A DNA stretch of 64,000 nt from Gammaproteobacteria bacterium (GCA_028293725.1 JAQGOE010000133.1:1-64000); one strand, 5' to 3'. Counted from the stretch's first letter, positions 1 through 8,400 are shown. Notes: generated by a model from the sequence alone, not told the origin. Numbers and translations: made by a program.

Positions 1-162
1 GCGCGCGTTTCGCGTCCGGAGTTGAAAGTGCTCTTCATCACCGGATATGCGGAGAACGCCGCTGTCGGCAACGGTCATCTCGAGCCCGGCATGGCGATTC
101 TCACCAAGCCCTTCGTGATGGCGGACCTCGTGAAGAAGGTCCGCACCATGATTTCCGGCTAG
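1..162 (+). CDS. C-terminal end of a response-regulator receiver domain protein (partial)
   Basis: The frame is open from the left edge to TAG at 160-162 and encodes 53 residues. It reads as the last third of a CheY-like receiver domain: a beta-4 strand followed by an ITGYAE-type segment, then LTKPF with the conserved lysine-proline pair of beta-5, then the terminal alpha helix. LFITGYAE is typical of receiver domains at the C-terminus of hybrid sensor histidine kinases and of stand-alone regulators. The phosphoacceptor aspartate lies outside the window, so I cannot tell whether this is a hybrid kinase or a single-domain regulator. Confidence 0.85.
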   Translation, partial: ARVSRPELKVLFITGYAENAAVGNGHLEPGMAILTKPFVMADLVKKVRTMISG

Positions 163-176
163 CCGCCTGGCAGCTG

Positions 177-1541
177 CTAGCGCAGTGGGATGATCAGAAT
201 CCCATTACCGCGCCGAACTTCCAGCACCAACACCGAGTTACCCTTGGCGCGCTCACGCAGCTGCTGAAGGTTGGTCACCCGGCCCCGATTCGCGCCGACG
301 ATCACATCGTTGTTCCGCAGACCCGACTGCGCGGCCGCGCTGCCCGGTTCGACACTCTTCACGAGCGCTCCGCCGCCATCGGGTGCATCCGCCAGCGTGG
401 CACCTTCAAAGGCCTTGTGTATGCTTTCCGCCGGCCCCGGCTGCGTCGCCGCCGTCGTGTCGGCGATGATGGCGGTGACCTTCACCGGCTTGCCATCGCG
501 TAACAGTCCGATCTCGACTTTGTCGCCCACCCGCATCAGACCGATGCTGTTGCGCAGCTCGCTGTTGGATTTCACCGGCTGTCCGTTCACGGAAGTGATG
601 ACGTCGCCGGTATGAATGCCGGCCTTTTCGGCTGGCGAGCCGTCGGCGACCTGTGACACGAGCGCGCCCAGGGCGTTGGGCAGCCCGAGCGAGTGCGCGA
701 TATCCGGGGTGACCGTATACATGCTCACGCCGAGTTGCCCGCGTTTCACGGACCCGTACTTGATGAGCTGGTCCATGACGCTGTGGGCCATGTTGACCGG
801 GATTGCGAAGCCGATGCCGATGTTGCCGCCGCTGCGGGAGAGAATCGCGGTGTTGATTCCTATCAACTCACCCCGCAAGTTCACCAGCGCGCCGCCGGAG
901 TTACCCGGGTTGATGGAGGCGTCGGTCTGGATGAAATCCTCGTAGCCGTCCGGGTTGATTCCCGAGCGCGACAGGCCGCTGATGATTCCGGAAGTGACCG
1001 TATGCTGCAGACCAAAGGGATTGCCGATGGCCAGCACGAAATCACCCACCTCGACCTTGGCCGAGTCCCCGAGTCCGACCTGCACCAGGGTGCTTTCGCT
1101 TTTGACTTTCAGCACGGCGACATCGGAAGGCTCGTCGCTGCCGACGACTTCGGCTTTCAGATCGCGGCCGTCCTGCAGGGTGACGGTGATTTCGCTCGCG
1201 TTCTCGACTACGTGAGCGTTGGTCACGATATACCCGGCCTTGGCGTCGAAAATGACTCCCGAGCCGGCGCTCTGAAATGGGCGCTCCCGGGGACCGCTGT
1301 CCGGGGGAACGTCGAAGAAGCGACGGAAGAAAGGATCGTCGAGTAGCGGATTCTGCGGTCCCCGGTCGCGAATCGTGCCGCGCGTGGCAATGTTCACCAC
1401 CGCGGGGGACACCTTCTTCACAATGGGAGACAAAGAAGGGACGGGCGTGTCGCCCACCATGGCCGGCATGGCAGCGGGAGCGGGCGGGGCTATCACCGCG
1501 GTGGCAAGGATCGCGGCGAGAGCTAGGTCAGCACGTTTCAT
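177..1541 (-). CDS. DegP/DegQ-family periplasmic serine protease (trypsin domain plus two PDZ domains)
   Basis: This 454-residue protein has a signal peptide ending near residue 24 and is expected in the periplasm, where HtrA-family proteases degrade or refold damaged envelope proteins. The catalytic triad is visible: His110 (TNAHVV), Asp140 (SDVAVLKV) and Ser215 (GNSGGAL). Two PDZ domains follow at about residues 265-350 and 375-450. The length and double PDZ match DegQ/DegP/MucD rather than single-PDZ DegS. It lies tail-to-tail with the receiver-domain gene (14 bp gap). The hsp20 gene is 276 bp upstream on the same strand, which suggests a protein quality-control neighbourhood. Which paralogue it is cannot be decided from this sequence. 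Confidence 0.93.
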   Translation of the reverse strand: MKRADLALAAILATAVIAPPAPAAMPAMVGDTPVPSLSPIVKKVSPAVVNIATRGTIRDRGPQNPLLDDPFFRRFFDVPPDSGPRERPFQSAGSGVIFDAKAGYIVTNAHVVENASEITVTLQDGRDLKAEVVGSDEPSDVAVLKVKSESTLVQVGLGDSAKVEVGDFVLAIGNPFGLQHTVTSGIISGLSRSGINPDGYEDFIQTDASINPGNSGGALVNLRGELIGINTAILSRSGGNIGIGFAIPVNMAHSVMDQLIKYGSVKRGQLGVSMYTVTPDIAHSLGLPNALGALVSQVADGSPAEKAGIHTGDVITSVNGQPVKSNSELRNSIGLMRVGDKVEIGLLRDGKPVKVTAIIADTTAATQPGPAESIHKAFEGATLADAPDGGGALVKSVEPGSAAAQSGLRNNDVIVGANRGRVTNLQQLRERAKGNSVLVLEVRRGNGILIIPLR

Positions 1542-1817
1542 GGTGGATTCCGGTCGGACGATGCCGGGGAAGTTTACGCGGCTATACCGATTCTACAGCG
1601 GTCACGCAGGGGTGACGCTGTGCGTAATAACGCATTCCGCCCAATGAGGCCGACCCTGCAGCGGCTCAGCGATTAGCGCGATCCGGTGACAACCGATCGC
1701 GCAAAGACGGCCAGCCCGCTTGCGCCCCGGGTGGGGCGTGCGAGCCGGTCAGACTTGGCCGATGAGAACGGGCCACCGCAATCGATGGCCCGCCTCACCG
1801 GGGATGGCCCAGGGACT

Positions 1818-2264
1818 TCAGGCTGCTTCGACGGAGATGCGTCGCGGCTGGACCTGCGGGTGCTTGGGAATGCTGACTTCCAGTACGCCGTTGGTCTGTT
1901 TGGCCTTGATGGTTTCCGTGTTGGCGCTCTCCGGCAGAGTGAAGCGACGCAGGAACGAGCCGCTGGTGCGCTCGACGCGCTCGTAACCGCTCTTGTCCGA
2001 CGCCTTCTTCTCCAAGCGGCGCTCGCCGCGAATCGTCAACACGCCGTTCTCGGCCGTGATGTCGATGTCTTTCGCCTCGACGCCAGGGACGTCAGCGAGT
2101 ACGACGAAACGCTCGGCTTCCTCGTAGATATCCACGCGCGGAATCCACGCAACAGTCTGCGCAGTCGCGCTTTCCGGGGTGCCGGATGTTTTGTTGAAAG
2201 CCTGATCGAGCTGCCGCTGCAGGCGATTGACGAATGTCCAAGGCTCGTAGCTAACCAATGTCAT
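1818..2264 (-). CDS. Hsp20/alpha-crystallin family small heat-shock protein
   Basis: This 148-residue cytoplasmic holdase binds unfolding proteins and keeps them refoldable. The alpha-crystallin domain spans about residues 38-135. It begins with WIPRVDIYE and ends with the signature GVLEVSIPK at about 126-134, where the G-V-L core is diagnostic. The short C-terminal tail carries an ISV variant of the IxI oligomerisation motif. The start is well supported: AGGAGG lies a few bases before the ATG. A sigma-32-like promoter lies about 55-83 bases upstream of the start, consistent with heat-shock induction. Confidence 0.95.
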   Translation of the reverse strand: MTLVSYEPWTFVNRLQRQLDQAFNKTSGTPESATAQTVAWIPRVDIYEEAERFVVLADVPGVEAKDIDITAENGVLTIRGERRLEKKASDKSGYERVERTSGSFLRRFTLPESANTETIKAKQTNGVLEVSIPKHPQVQPRRISVEAA

Positions 2265-2318
2265 GGTGCCTCCTATTCCAGTTTCTAGTGAATTGCGCGT
2301 AAGTGCGCATGACGGAGG

Positions 2319-2347
2319 ATTTGCGGATGCCGCCTGTAGGTTTCAAG
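2319..2347 (-). promoter_or_regulatory. Sigma-32 (heat-shock) promoter candidate for hsp20
   Basis: On the minus strand the sequence reads CTTGAAA, 14 bases, CCGCAAAT. The first element is an exact match to the RpoH -35 consensus. The second fits the -10 consensus CCCCATnT at five of seven defined positions, with spacing inside the known 13-15 base range. It lies directly upstream of the Hsp20 start, leaving a leader of about 50 bases with an AGGAGG ribosome-binding site. Confidence 0.65.
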
Positions 2348-2741
2348 TGTTGTTGGTATGAAGATTCCAACATTGCGCGGCAACGTGGGGCGTTTGCCCG
2401 GGGGCGTAGGCATTTCTCACGGCGCAGCTTGCGAATCGGCGCGGGCGTCCCTATCTTGCCGCTCCGCTTTCGGGGGCTGCCGCTCTCGAGCGGACCCCAG
2501 CTTTCGAGGGGTGGCGCCTTCGAGGGACGTCGCTGCGGCGCACTTGCCTCACGCTCAGCTCCGGCCAGACCCCGGCCTGTGAGAAGGCTGTGCACAACCT
2601 GTGGACCGCTTGGGCACAACATATAGGGGTGCCCCCACGCTTCCCAAGCACAGCTCCTTGACACCGCCAAGCAGGGTCGGCGCGGCCGAAAACGCCGTAA
2701 TTATATGTATTTAAAAGACAAAATCGGCATTACAGAATCTA
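2348..2741. other. Intergenic region between hsp20 and nrdJ, no gene seen
   Basis: No frame here has a credible start, ribosome-binding site and protein-like composition; the open frames are low-complexity arginine/alanine translations. The only hint of function is TGTGCACAA at 2589-2597 followed by CCTGTGGA, which resembles DnaA-box sequence on the minus strand but with one mismatch to TTWTNCACA. I saw no adenosylcobalamin riboswitch B12 box. Confidence 0.5.
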
Positions 2742-2770
2742 TTGACGTCGGCCATAAGCGTCACTAATCT
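2742..2770 (+). promoter_or_regulatory. Sigma-70 promoter of nrdJ
   Basis: TTGACG (2742-2747), a 17-base spacer and TAATCT (2765-2770) make a near-consensus housekeeping promoter. Transcription would begin near 2777, leaving a leader of about 155 bases before the nrdJ start at 2932. The palindrome at 2781-2796 begins about four bases after the predicted start site, a position where a bound repressor would block initiation. Confidence 0.7.
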
Positions 2771-2780
2771 TTTGACCCCG

Positions 2781-2796
2781 ACACAAGATCTTGTGT
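2781..2796. promoter_or_regulatory. NrdR-box-like perfect palindrome
   Basis: ACACAAGATCTTGTGT is a perfect 16-bp palindrome with the ACAC...GTGT ends of NrdR boxes. NrdR is the ATP/dATP-sensing zinc-finger repressor of ribonucleotide reductase genes. It sits immediately downstream of the nrdJ promoter. NrdR boxes usually occur in pairs about three helical turns apart; I see no second good copy in the neighbouring 40 bases on either side. Confidence 0.7.
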
Positions 2797-2931
2797 TTCG
2801 CTGAAGCGATGCAATATCGCAGGTCGGGGGGAGGTTTCACGGGATGACCGGCGCGTCGAGCGTCCGATTCATTGTTCCGTGGAATGGGGCCTGGGGAAAG
2901 ACGAGCACAATATGCGGAGCGCCGCCCATCC

Positions 2932-5079
2932 ATGAATACCGTCGTGAAGATCGAACCCAAGGACATCGATGCCGTTCCGTTTCAGGACGCGTCGTTGGAC
3001 ATCTGGGATAAAAAATACCGCCTTACCGCGAAAGATGGCACGCCCATCGATAAGTCGATGGACGACACTTATAAGCGTGTCGCGCGCGCGCTTGCCGATG
3101 TGGAGCGCGAGGACATCCGCGACCATTGGTATGAGCGCTTCCTCTGGGCCTTGCGCCGTGGTGCGATTCCCGCGGGCCGCGTCACCTCGAACGCCGGTGC
3201 CCTGGAGCACAAGCCCGCGACCTCGACGATCAATTGCACCGTCTCGGGCACGATCCGCGACTCCATGGACGACATTCTGAAGAAGGTCCATGAGGCGGGA
3301 CTGACGCTGAAGGCGGGTTGTGGCATCGGCTACGAATTTTCAACGCTGCGCCCGCGTGGAGCGTACGTCTCGGGTGCCGGCGCCTACACGTCGGGCCCGC
3401 TGTCCTTCATGGATATCTACGACAAGATGTGTTTCACCGTGTCCTCCGCTGGCGGGCGGCGCGGCGCGCAGATGGGCACATTCGATGTCGGACATCCGGA
3501 TGCCATGGAGTTCATCCGCTCGAAGCGCGAGAACGGCCGCCTGCGGCAATTCAATCTCTCGCTGCTGATCACCGACGAATTCATGCATGCGGTGCGTGAA
3601 GATCGCGAATGGAAGCTGGCTTTCCCGCTGTCGAAGTCGGAGTTCGAGTCCGAGGCGCCCGATGTGGCGGACCCGACGAAGTTCGTCTGGCGCGAATGGC
3701 CGGTTCACGACAACTACGTCGTGAACGAGGAAGGCTTGGTCGCCTGCAAGATCTACAAGACTCTGCCGGCGCGCCGCATGTGGGATGTCATCATGACTTC
3801 CACCTACGATTTCGCCGAGCCCGGCTTCATTCTCATCGACCGTGTGAATGAGATGAACAACAACTGGTGGTGCGAGAATGTCCGCGCCACCAACCCGTGC
3901 GGCGAACAACCGCTTCCGCCGTATGGTTCCTGTTTGTTGGGTTCCGTCAACCTGACGCGCTTCGTGAAGCATCCCTTCGGCGAATTCGCCGAATTCGACT
4001 GGAGCGAGTATCGCGAGGTCGTGAAGGTCTTCACGCGCATGCTCGATAACGTCGTGGAGGTGAACGGCCTGCCGCTCGAGCAGCAGCGGGGCGAGATCCT
4101 GCGCAAGCGCCGCCACGGCATGGGCTTCCTCGGTCTAGGTAGCACGATCACCTGCCTCGGGATGAAGTACGGCTCCAAGGAGTCGGTGAAGTTCACCGAG
4201 GATGTCTCACGCGAAATGGCCGTGGCCGGTTGGGAAGCAGGCCTCGAGCTGGCGCGCGAGAAGGGTCCGGCGCCGATCATGAACGAAGAGTTCACGGTCA
4301 CGAAGGAGATGTTGAGAAAGCGTCCCGAGATGGCGCGCGATGGCTGGAAGCCGGGCGCGAGGATCGCCGGTCGGCTGCTGCATGCGAAGTACAGCCGCTA
4401 CATGCAGCGGGTGGGGCAGGTTGCTCCGCAACTCGTCCACGACCTCGCCGAAACGGGCGCGCGTTTCACACATCACAGCTCGATCGCGCCCACGGGTACG
4501 ATTTCCCTGTCGCTGGCGAACAATGCCTCGAACGGCATCGAGCCTTCATTCGCGCACCACTATTTCCGCAACGTCATCGTCCCGGGCCGCAAGACGAAAG
4601 AGAAAGTAGACGTCTTCTCGTTCGAATTGCTCGCCTACCGCGAGTTCGTCAACAAGAAGGCCTTCCCGGGTGCGACCGCTCCCGCGGAGAAGCTGCCGGA
4701 CTACTTCACGGTCGCCGATGAAGTCACTCCGGAGCAGCACGTCGATATTCAAGCGGCCGCGCAAAAGTGGGTGGACTCCTCTATCTCGAAGACGGCCAAC
4801 GTCCCGACTGACTACAAGTACGACAAGTTCAAGGATATCTACCTCTACGCCCATGAGCAGGGCCTGAAGGGCTGCACGACCTTCCGGTTCAACCCCGAAG
4901 CCTTCCAGGGGGTGTTGGTTAAGGAGGCCGACCTCAAGAGCACAACCTACGTGTTCACCTTGGAGGACGGTAGCGAAGTTGCGGTGAAAGGCGACGAGGA
5001 GATCGAGTACGACGGCGAGCGACACAGTGCAGCAAATTTGTTCGACGCGCTTAAGGAAGGGTACTACGGGAAGCTGTAG
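2932..5079 (+). CDS. nrdJ: Adenosylcobalamin-dependent (class II) ribonucleoside-diphosphate reductase, catalytic subunit NrdJa
   Basis: This 715-residue catalytic chain reduces ribonucleotides to deoxyribonucleotides using adenosylcobalamin as radical generator, independent of oxygen. Visible active-site landmarks are Cys102 in INCTVSGT, the NPCGEQ loop at 321-326 holding Asn, Cys323 and Glu325, and the conserved SIAPTGTISL segment that binds substrate phosphate. The frame is open further upstream, but ATG at 2932 begins the conserved family N-terminus and a GCGGAG sequence lies 12 bases before it. The protein lacks the C-terminal cysteine tail, which is encoded by the next gene. This two-gene arrangement is known from Pseudomonas (NrdJa/NrdJb). 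Confidence 0.95.
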   Translation: MNTVVKIEPKDIDAVPFQDASLDIWDKKYRLTAKDGTPIDKSMDDTYKRVARALADVEREDIRDHWYERFLWALRRGAIPAGRVTSNAGALEHKPATSTINCTVSGTIRDSMDDILKKVHEAGLTLKAGCGIGYEFSTLRPRGAYVSGAGAYTSGPLSFMDIYDKMCFTVSSAGGRRGAQMGTFDVGHPDAMEFIRSKRENGRLRQFNLSLLITDEFMHAVREDREWKLAFPLSKSEFESEAPDVADPTKFVWREWPVHDNYVVNEEGLVACKIYKTLPARRMWDVIMTSTYDFAEPGFILIDRVNEMNNNWWCENVRATNPCGEQPLPPYGSCLLGSVNLTRFVKHPFGEFAEFDWSEYREVVKVFTRMLDNVVEVNGLPLEQQRGEILRKRRHGMGFLGLGSTITCLGMKYGSKESVKFTEDVSREMAVAGWEAGLELAREKGPAPIMNEEFTVTKEMLRKRPEMARDGWKPGARIAGRLLHAKYSRYMQRVGQVAPQLVHDLAETGARFTHHSSIAPTGTISLSLANNASNGIEPSFAHHYFRNVIVPGRKTKEKVDVFSFELLAYREFVNKKAFPGATAPAEKLPDYFTVADEVTPEQHVDIQAAAQKWVDSSISKTANVPTDYKYDKFKDIYLYAHEQGLKGCTTFRFNPEAFQGVLVKEADLKSTTYVFTLEDGSEVAVKGDEEIEYDGERHSAANLFDALKEGYYGKL

Positions 5080-5144
5080 GTAATCGGCTCCAACACGCCA
5101 CGAGCCGAAAGACCTGACATAACTCCCAACAGAGGATCCGTATT

Positions 5145-5933
5145 GTGAGCAGCACCAAAATAGACCGGAAGATCGTCAAGTATCGCGTCCAGAAGCCGGA
5201 AGAAAAGGCGGCCGACAACGCCGCCGGCAAGGTTGCCGAGCAGGCCGCCGACAAGGCCGCCGACAAGGCGGCGGACGCCAAGGTCCCCGCAATCCTGGGA
5301 GAGGAGACCTTCCGCGACAAGGATGGCCGCACCGCCAAAGTCATCCGGATGCACGAGAAGCTCGAGCGTCCGGAGATGCTGATCGGCTCGACCTACAAGA
5401 TCAAAACTCCGATCTCCGATCACGCGATGTACGTAACCATCAACGACATCGTGCTGAACGAAGGCACCAGGTACGAGCAGCGCCGGCCGTTCGAGATCTT
5501 CATCAACTCGAAGAACCTGGATCACTTCCAGTGGATCGTCGCGCTCACCCGGATCATTTCCGCGGTATTCCGCAAAGGCGGCGACGTCACGTTCCTGGTG
5601 GATGAGTTGAAAGCCGTGTTCGATCCCCGCGGTGGCTATTGGCAGCCGGGCGGGAAGTTCATGCCGTCGATCATTGCCGAACTGGGTCATGTGATCGAGC
5701 GCCACCTGCAGATGATCGGACTCATGCGTAAGCCGCAACTCGATGAGCATCAGCAGAAGATGGTCGATGAGAAGCGCGCCGAATTCGATGCCCGCGCGAA
5801 ACAGACGGACGCTTTCTCGAAGTCGCACTTTCCCGAAGGCGCGCAGTTGTGCGGCAAGTGCAGCACCGCCGCGGTAGTCATGATGGACGGTTGCATGACG
5901 TGCCTGAACTGCGGCGATTCGAAGTGCGGTTGA
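5145..5933 (+). CDS. NrdJb-like accessory/C-terminal subunit of the split class II ribonucleotide reductase (TSCPD-type)
   Basis: This 262-residue protein begins with GTG 65 bases after nrdJ and is probably co-transcribed. Residues 20-45 are a lysine/alanine/aspartate repeat (AADKAADKAAD) that looks like a flexible linker. Residues 60-200 carry the domain found at the end of single-chain class II reductases. The final 30 residues hold six cysteines in CGKC, CMTCLNC and SKCG patterns. In the family these cysteines deliver electrons from thioredoxin to the active site. The function is inferred from P. aeruginosa NrdJb and from the complementary truncation of the upstream chain. No terminator is obvious after it. 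Confidence 0.88.
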   Translation: MSSTKIDRKIVKYRVQKPEEKAADNAAGKVAEQAADKAADKAADAKVPAILGEETFRDKDGRTAKVIRMHEKLERPEMLIGSTYKIKTPISDHAMYVTINDIVLNEGTRYEQRRPFEIFINSKNLDHFQWIVALTRIISAVFRKGGDVTFLVDELKAVFDPRGGYWQPGGKFMPSIIAELGHVIERHLQMIGLMRKPQLDEHQQKMVDEKRAEFDARAKQTDAFSKSHFPEGAQLCGKCSTAAVVMMDGCMTCLNCGDSKCG

Positions 5934-6304
5934 CGTTTCGGCTCACGTAAGCTCGAGACCGATTGTGGGGGACCATAAGTGCCATATGGCCCCCCAAACA
6001 AACACGCAATTTGCAGAGCCTGTCGTACCTGCTTGGGACGGAGGGCTTCCACGGCGTCGCCCAGGATGAAGGTGATGAGGGCCGCCAAGGCATCGAGTAC
6101 TCACACGACTGAGGGAACGCGGGAACGGAGCATCGGACCCAGGGCCGCTATCATTGCCTGTCATGACTCAATCTCTTTCGAACTTTCGCCTGCGTACACG
6201 TCATGGGAGACAACGTTCGCAGTCAGGATATAACCATTGAGATCTCGGACGCCCCGCGCGACTTCGCCGCTCGATGGAAAGTTGCTCCCGCATCCCGAGA
6301 AATG
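5934..6304. other. Intergenic region, no gene seen
   Basis: About 370 bases follow nrdJb without a convincing coding frame. Short overlapping open frames on both strands lack ribosome-binding sites and recognisable motifs. I saw no strong terminator hairpin with a T-tract. Confidence 0.45.
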
Positions 6305-6333
6305 TTGACAAGCGTGCGCCTGAGGCGTACTCC
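6305..6333 (+). promoter_or_regulatory. Sigma-70-like promoter candidate for the exported protein at 6448
   Basis: TTGACA at 6305-6310 is a consensus -35 element. TACTCC follows after 17 bases (6328-6333) and is a weak -10; TAACAT at 6334-6339 would need too long a spacer. The leader to the gene would be about 105 bases. Confidence 0.4.
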
Positions 6334-6447
6334 TAACATATCACAGCGAATAAGGTTCATCGGCGGCCGACACCAAGCGTGAAGGTCAGCCGAAGTTCCG
6401 GTTCTACCAGATCGGTCAGATCGGTTGGAATGACTGGGAGGTCTCGC

Positions 6448-7935
6448 ATGATTCGCGCTCACGCCCTCGAGCTCCTGCTCACAATGATGGTTCTCGTGCT
6501 GGGCTCACCAGCCACGTATGCGCAATCTTTAGCACCCGCGGGGAATCTCGACTGCAACGGATTCAGCGCGATCCAAAAGCCGCTCAAGACGTATCTTCCC
6601 TGCAGCGATTTCTTCGCTTCGAATTCCTATCAGCGAGGTTACGACAACGGTCACTACATCGGACACGACGAACCGAGTATCGGCTTCTTTTCCAACGTCC
6701 CGGGCTCGGGCAACAGCGTGCAATGGTACGTGACCCTGCCGCGCGACCGTCCGCTGCCCGCCGTGCAGACCTTCGAGCTCACACCGGCAATCTGGTTCGC
6801 GATGGCGATCTGTGACCCCGATTCCTTTCCAAATGGGGCTTGCATCCCGGACAGTGACCAGAACACGCCGAGCCAGGCGGGCTCGGCATTTCTCGAGCTT
6901 CAGTTCTATCCGCCGGGGTTCCCGCCCTTCATCACGCAGCTCAGCTGCGATCTGGCGCACTGGTGTGCCGCACTCAATATCGACAGCCTCGAGGTTATCA
7001 CCACCGGCAATAACGCCGGCCAGTTGAATCCCAATTGCACGGAACCGGTCAATTTCGCATTCATTCAGACGAACGGCGTACCGGCGGGGCCACCGGGGCC
7101 GCCGAGTGCGACAGCAGCGACGTTTACACCGAATGCCAATACGCTGCTCATGAATCCGGGCGATCTGCTGCGTATTACGATCACGGACACTGGACACGGT
7201 TTCTTGACGCGCGTGGAAGACTTGACGACGAGACAGACCGGTTTCATGGTTGCAAGCGCCGCGAACGGGTTTCAGAACACGAATCCAAACACCTGCGCCG
7301 GGACGAGTTTTGATTTTCACCCGGAATATGACACGGCGCGATTCGGTAATTTCGTGCCGTGGGCAGCCTTGCAGGCCAACATCAACCTGGCGGTGGAGAT
7401 CGGGCACTTCCAGCCCGGCGCCAACGGTGACCACGACGCCGACGATGCCCCCTGCTTCCCCGGGCCGACGGTGCCGGGTTGCCTGGGAGCGAACGTCGAA
7501 TTCGACGGCACCTCGTATCGGTTCGATTGGCCCGATGGTACGCGCAGGAACGCCACCGCGCTGCTGGTGACCAACCCGGCTGGCGGCCTCGGTCCGCTCA
7601 GTCAGTCTGGCTACGGCTTCAACGAACCATATCCGATCATCCAGTGGGAAACCGATGTGTCAGCCTCGGAAGCGGGGTGTCAGCCCAACGGGGTTGGGTG
7701 TGTCGTTCCGCCGACCGGCGCGCAGTTCTATCCATTCTATGCGGTTGGAAACAGCGACGACGGCCGGCAGCAGGGTTGCACGCTGGTGTTCGGCAATATC
7801 AGTGGGCCCGGATTCAACTCTTACGGCCGCGACCGGCAGTATGGAACGCCCAATCTGTCCTGGTTCTTCGGCCAGAACAGCAGCGGTCCACTCGCCAATC
7901 CGTGCCTGCAGCAGAATGGAAATAACCAGAACTGA
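6448..7935 (+). CDS. Exported protein of unknown function
   Basis: This 495-residue protein has a clear signal peptide (MIRAHAL, a leucine/methionine core, then SPATYA before the cleavage site near residue 26). The frame extends upstream, but ATG at 6448 is preceded by GGGAGGT at optimal spacing and begins the signal peptide. The mature part is rich in Asn, Pro, Gly and Cys, with cysteine pairs suited to periplasmic or extracellular disulphides. It shows alternating beta-type segments and a PAGPPGPP turn near residue 215. There are no catalytic motifs I can name and no C-terminal anchor or sorting signal. A lone gene with its own promoter and a following hairpin, it may be a secreted beta-rich protein, but I do not recognise the family. 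Confidence 0.8.
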   Translation: MIRAHALELLLTMMVLVLGSPATYAQSLAPAGNLDCNGFSAIQKPLKTYLPCSDFFASNSYQRGYDNGHYIGHDEPSIGFFSNVPGSGNSVQWYVTLPRDRPLPAVQTFELTPAIWFAMAICDPDSFPNGACIPDSDQNTPSQAGSAFLELQFYPPGFPPFITQLSCDLAHWCAALNIDSLEVITTGNNAGQLNPNCTEPVNFAFIQTNGVPAGPPGPPSATAATFTPNANTLLMNPGDLLRITITDTGHGFLTRVEDLTTRQTGFMVASAANGFQNTNPNTCAGTSFDFHPEYDTARFGNFVPWAALQANINLAVEIGHFQPGANGDHDADDAPCFPGPTVPGCLGANVEFDGTSYRFDWPDGTRRNATALLVTNPAGGLGPLSQSGYGFNEPYPIIQWETDVSASEAGCQPNGVGCVVPPTGAQFYPFYAVGNSDDGRQQGCTLVFGNISGPGFNSYGRDRQYGTPNLSWFFGQNSSGPLANPCLQQNGNNQN

Positions 7936-7953
7936 CGCAAGAGCGTATCCCCG

Positions 7954-7983
7954 CTCCAGTCCTGCCCAGGCAGCAGGCTGGAG
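7954..7983 (+). terminator. Hairpin after the exported-protein gene, terminator-like
   Basis: CTCCAGTCCTGC and GCAGGCTGGAG pair over 11 base pairs with one bulged T and a six-base loop, starting 19 bases after the stop codon. The following bases are not a clean T-tract, so termination efficiency is uncertain. Confidence 0.45.
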
Positions 7984-8206
7984 CAGATTTGTAGAGCGCA
8001 ACCCTGCCGCACGAGTCGAGGCCTGACCGACAGTCCTTCGGCCTTCACACGTCGTCGTCGGCAACCGGTACGGCGGGAAACTGCTGCTGCTTCTGCCGTT
8101 GAACACCACCACGCCGATGACTTGATCCGGCCCCGGGGTCCCCAGGGCCTCGGGAGGTCGCGCCGAGCCGCGCCGATCCTTGCAGGATCCGTGGGGCTGA
8201 CAGACG

Positions 8207-8231
8207 AAAAAAACCCCGCTTACGCGGGGTT
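8207..8231 (-). terminator. Strong Rho-independent terminator on the minus strand
   Basis: On the minus strand AACCCCGC, a four-base loop and GCGGGGTT form an 8-bp stem, followed by an unbroken run of U residues encoded by the A-tract at 8207-8213. The polarity is clearly leftward. It cannot serve the rightward gene ending at 7935, so it marks the 3' end of a minus-strand transcript arising between 8232 and 8668. Confidence 0.8.
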
Positions 8232-8400
8232 ATCTGTCGCCTGCTTGTGTGTGGAGGAGTGTTTTTATTTTTGTCCGGCACTGCTAGGTATCCGACGGAC
8301 TCTCCAGCCTCATTCCAGATCCACGCTTTATTAGAATCGATCCCGCTTGCTTGCTTCCTTCCCGAGGGCAACTTCGCCCCTCTTACCTGTTATATAAGCA
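8207..8400 (-). ncRNA. Candidate small RNA ending at the strong terminator
   Basis: A leftward transcript must end at the terminator at 8207-8231, yet no minus-strand gene with protein features lies upstream. The minus strand shows a TATATAAC segment near 8390-8397 that could be a -10 element. A hairpin follows (GAGGGGC...GCCCTC, 8364-8382), then an A-rich single-stranded stretch before the terminator, a layout typical of regulatory RNAs. A frame starting with TTG at 8371 behind AAGAGGGG stays open through the terminator, which argues against a protein, though a short peptide is not excluded. I tested 4.5S, 6S, RNase P and tmRNA by eye and saw no match. The 5' end is a guess. Confidence 0.35.

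Noticed and set aside
1769..1792. Terminator hairpin after hsp20 (CGGGCCA...TGGCCCG)
   Set aside because: The stem is only 7 bp with a 10-base loop and neither strand has a T-tract.
2348..2931. Adenosylcobalamin riboswitch before the B12-dependent reductase
   Set aside because: No B12-box-like sequence or matching stem arrangement could be seen in the leader; regulation by NrdR is better supported.
8045..8371. 108-codon minus-strand frame from TTG 8371
   Set aside because: It reads straight through a strong terminator into arginine-rich sequence, so it is unlikely to be a gene; a shorter peptide cannot be excluded.
8232..8400. 4.5S/SRP RNA or another housekeeping RNA
   Set aside because: A GGAAGGAAGC string recalls the SRP loop, but the paired side and the rest of domain IV are missing; 6S, RNase P and tmRNA also do not fit.
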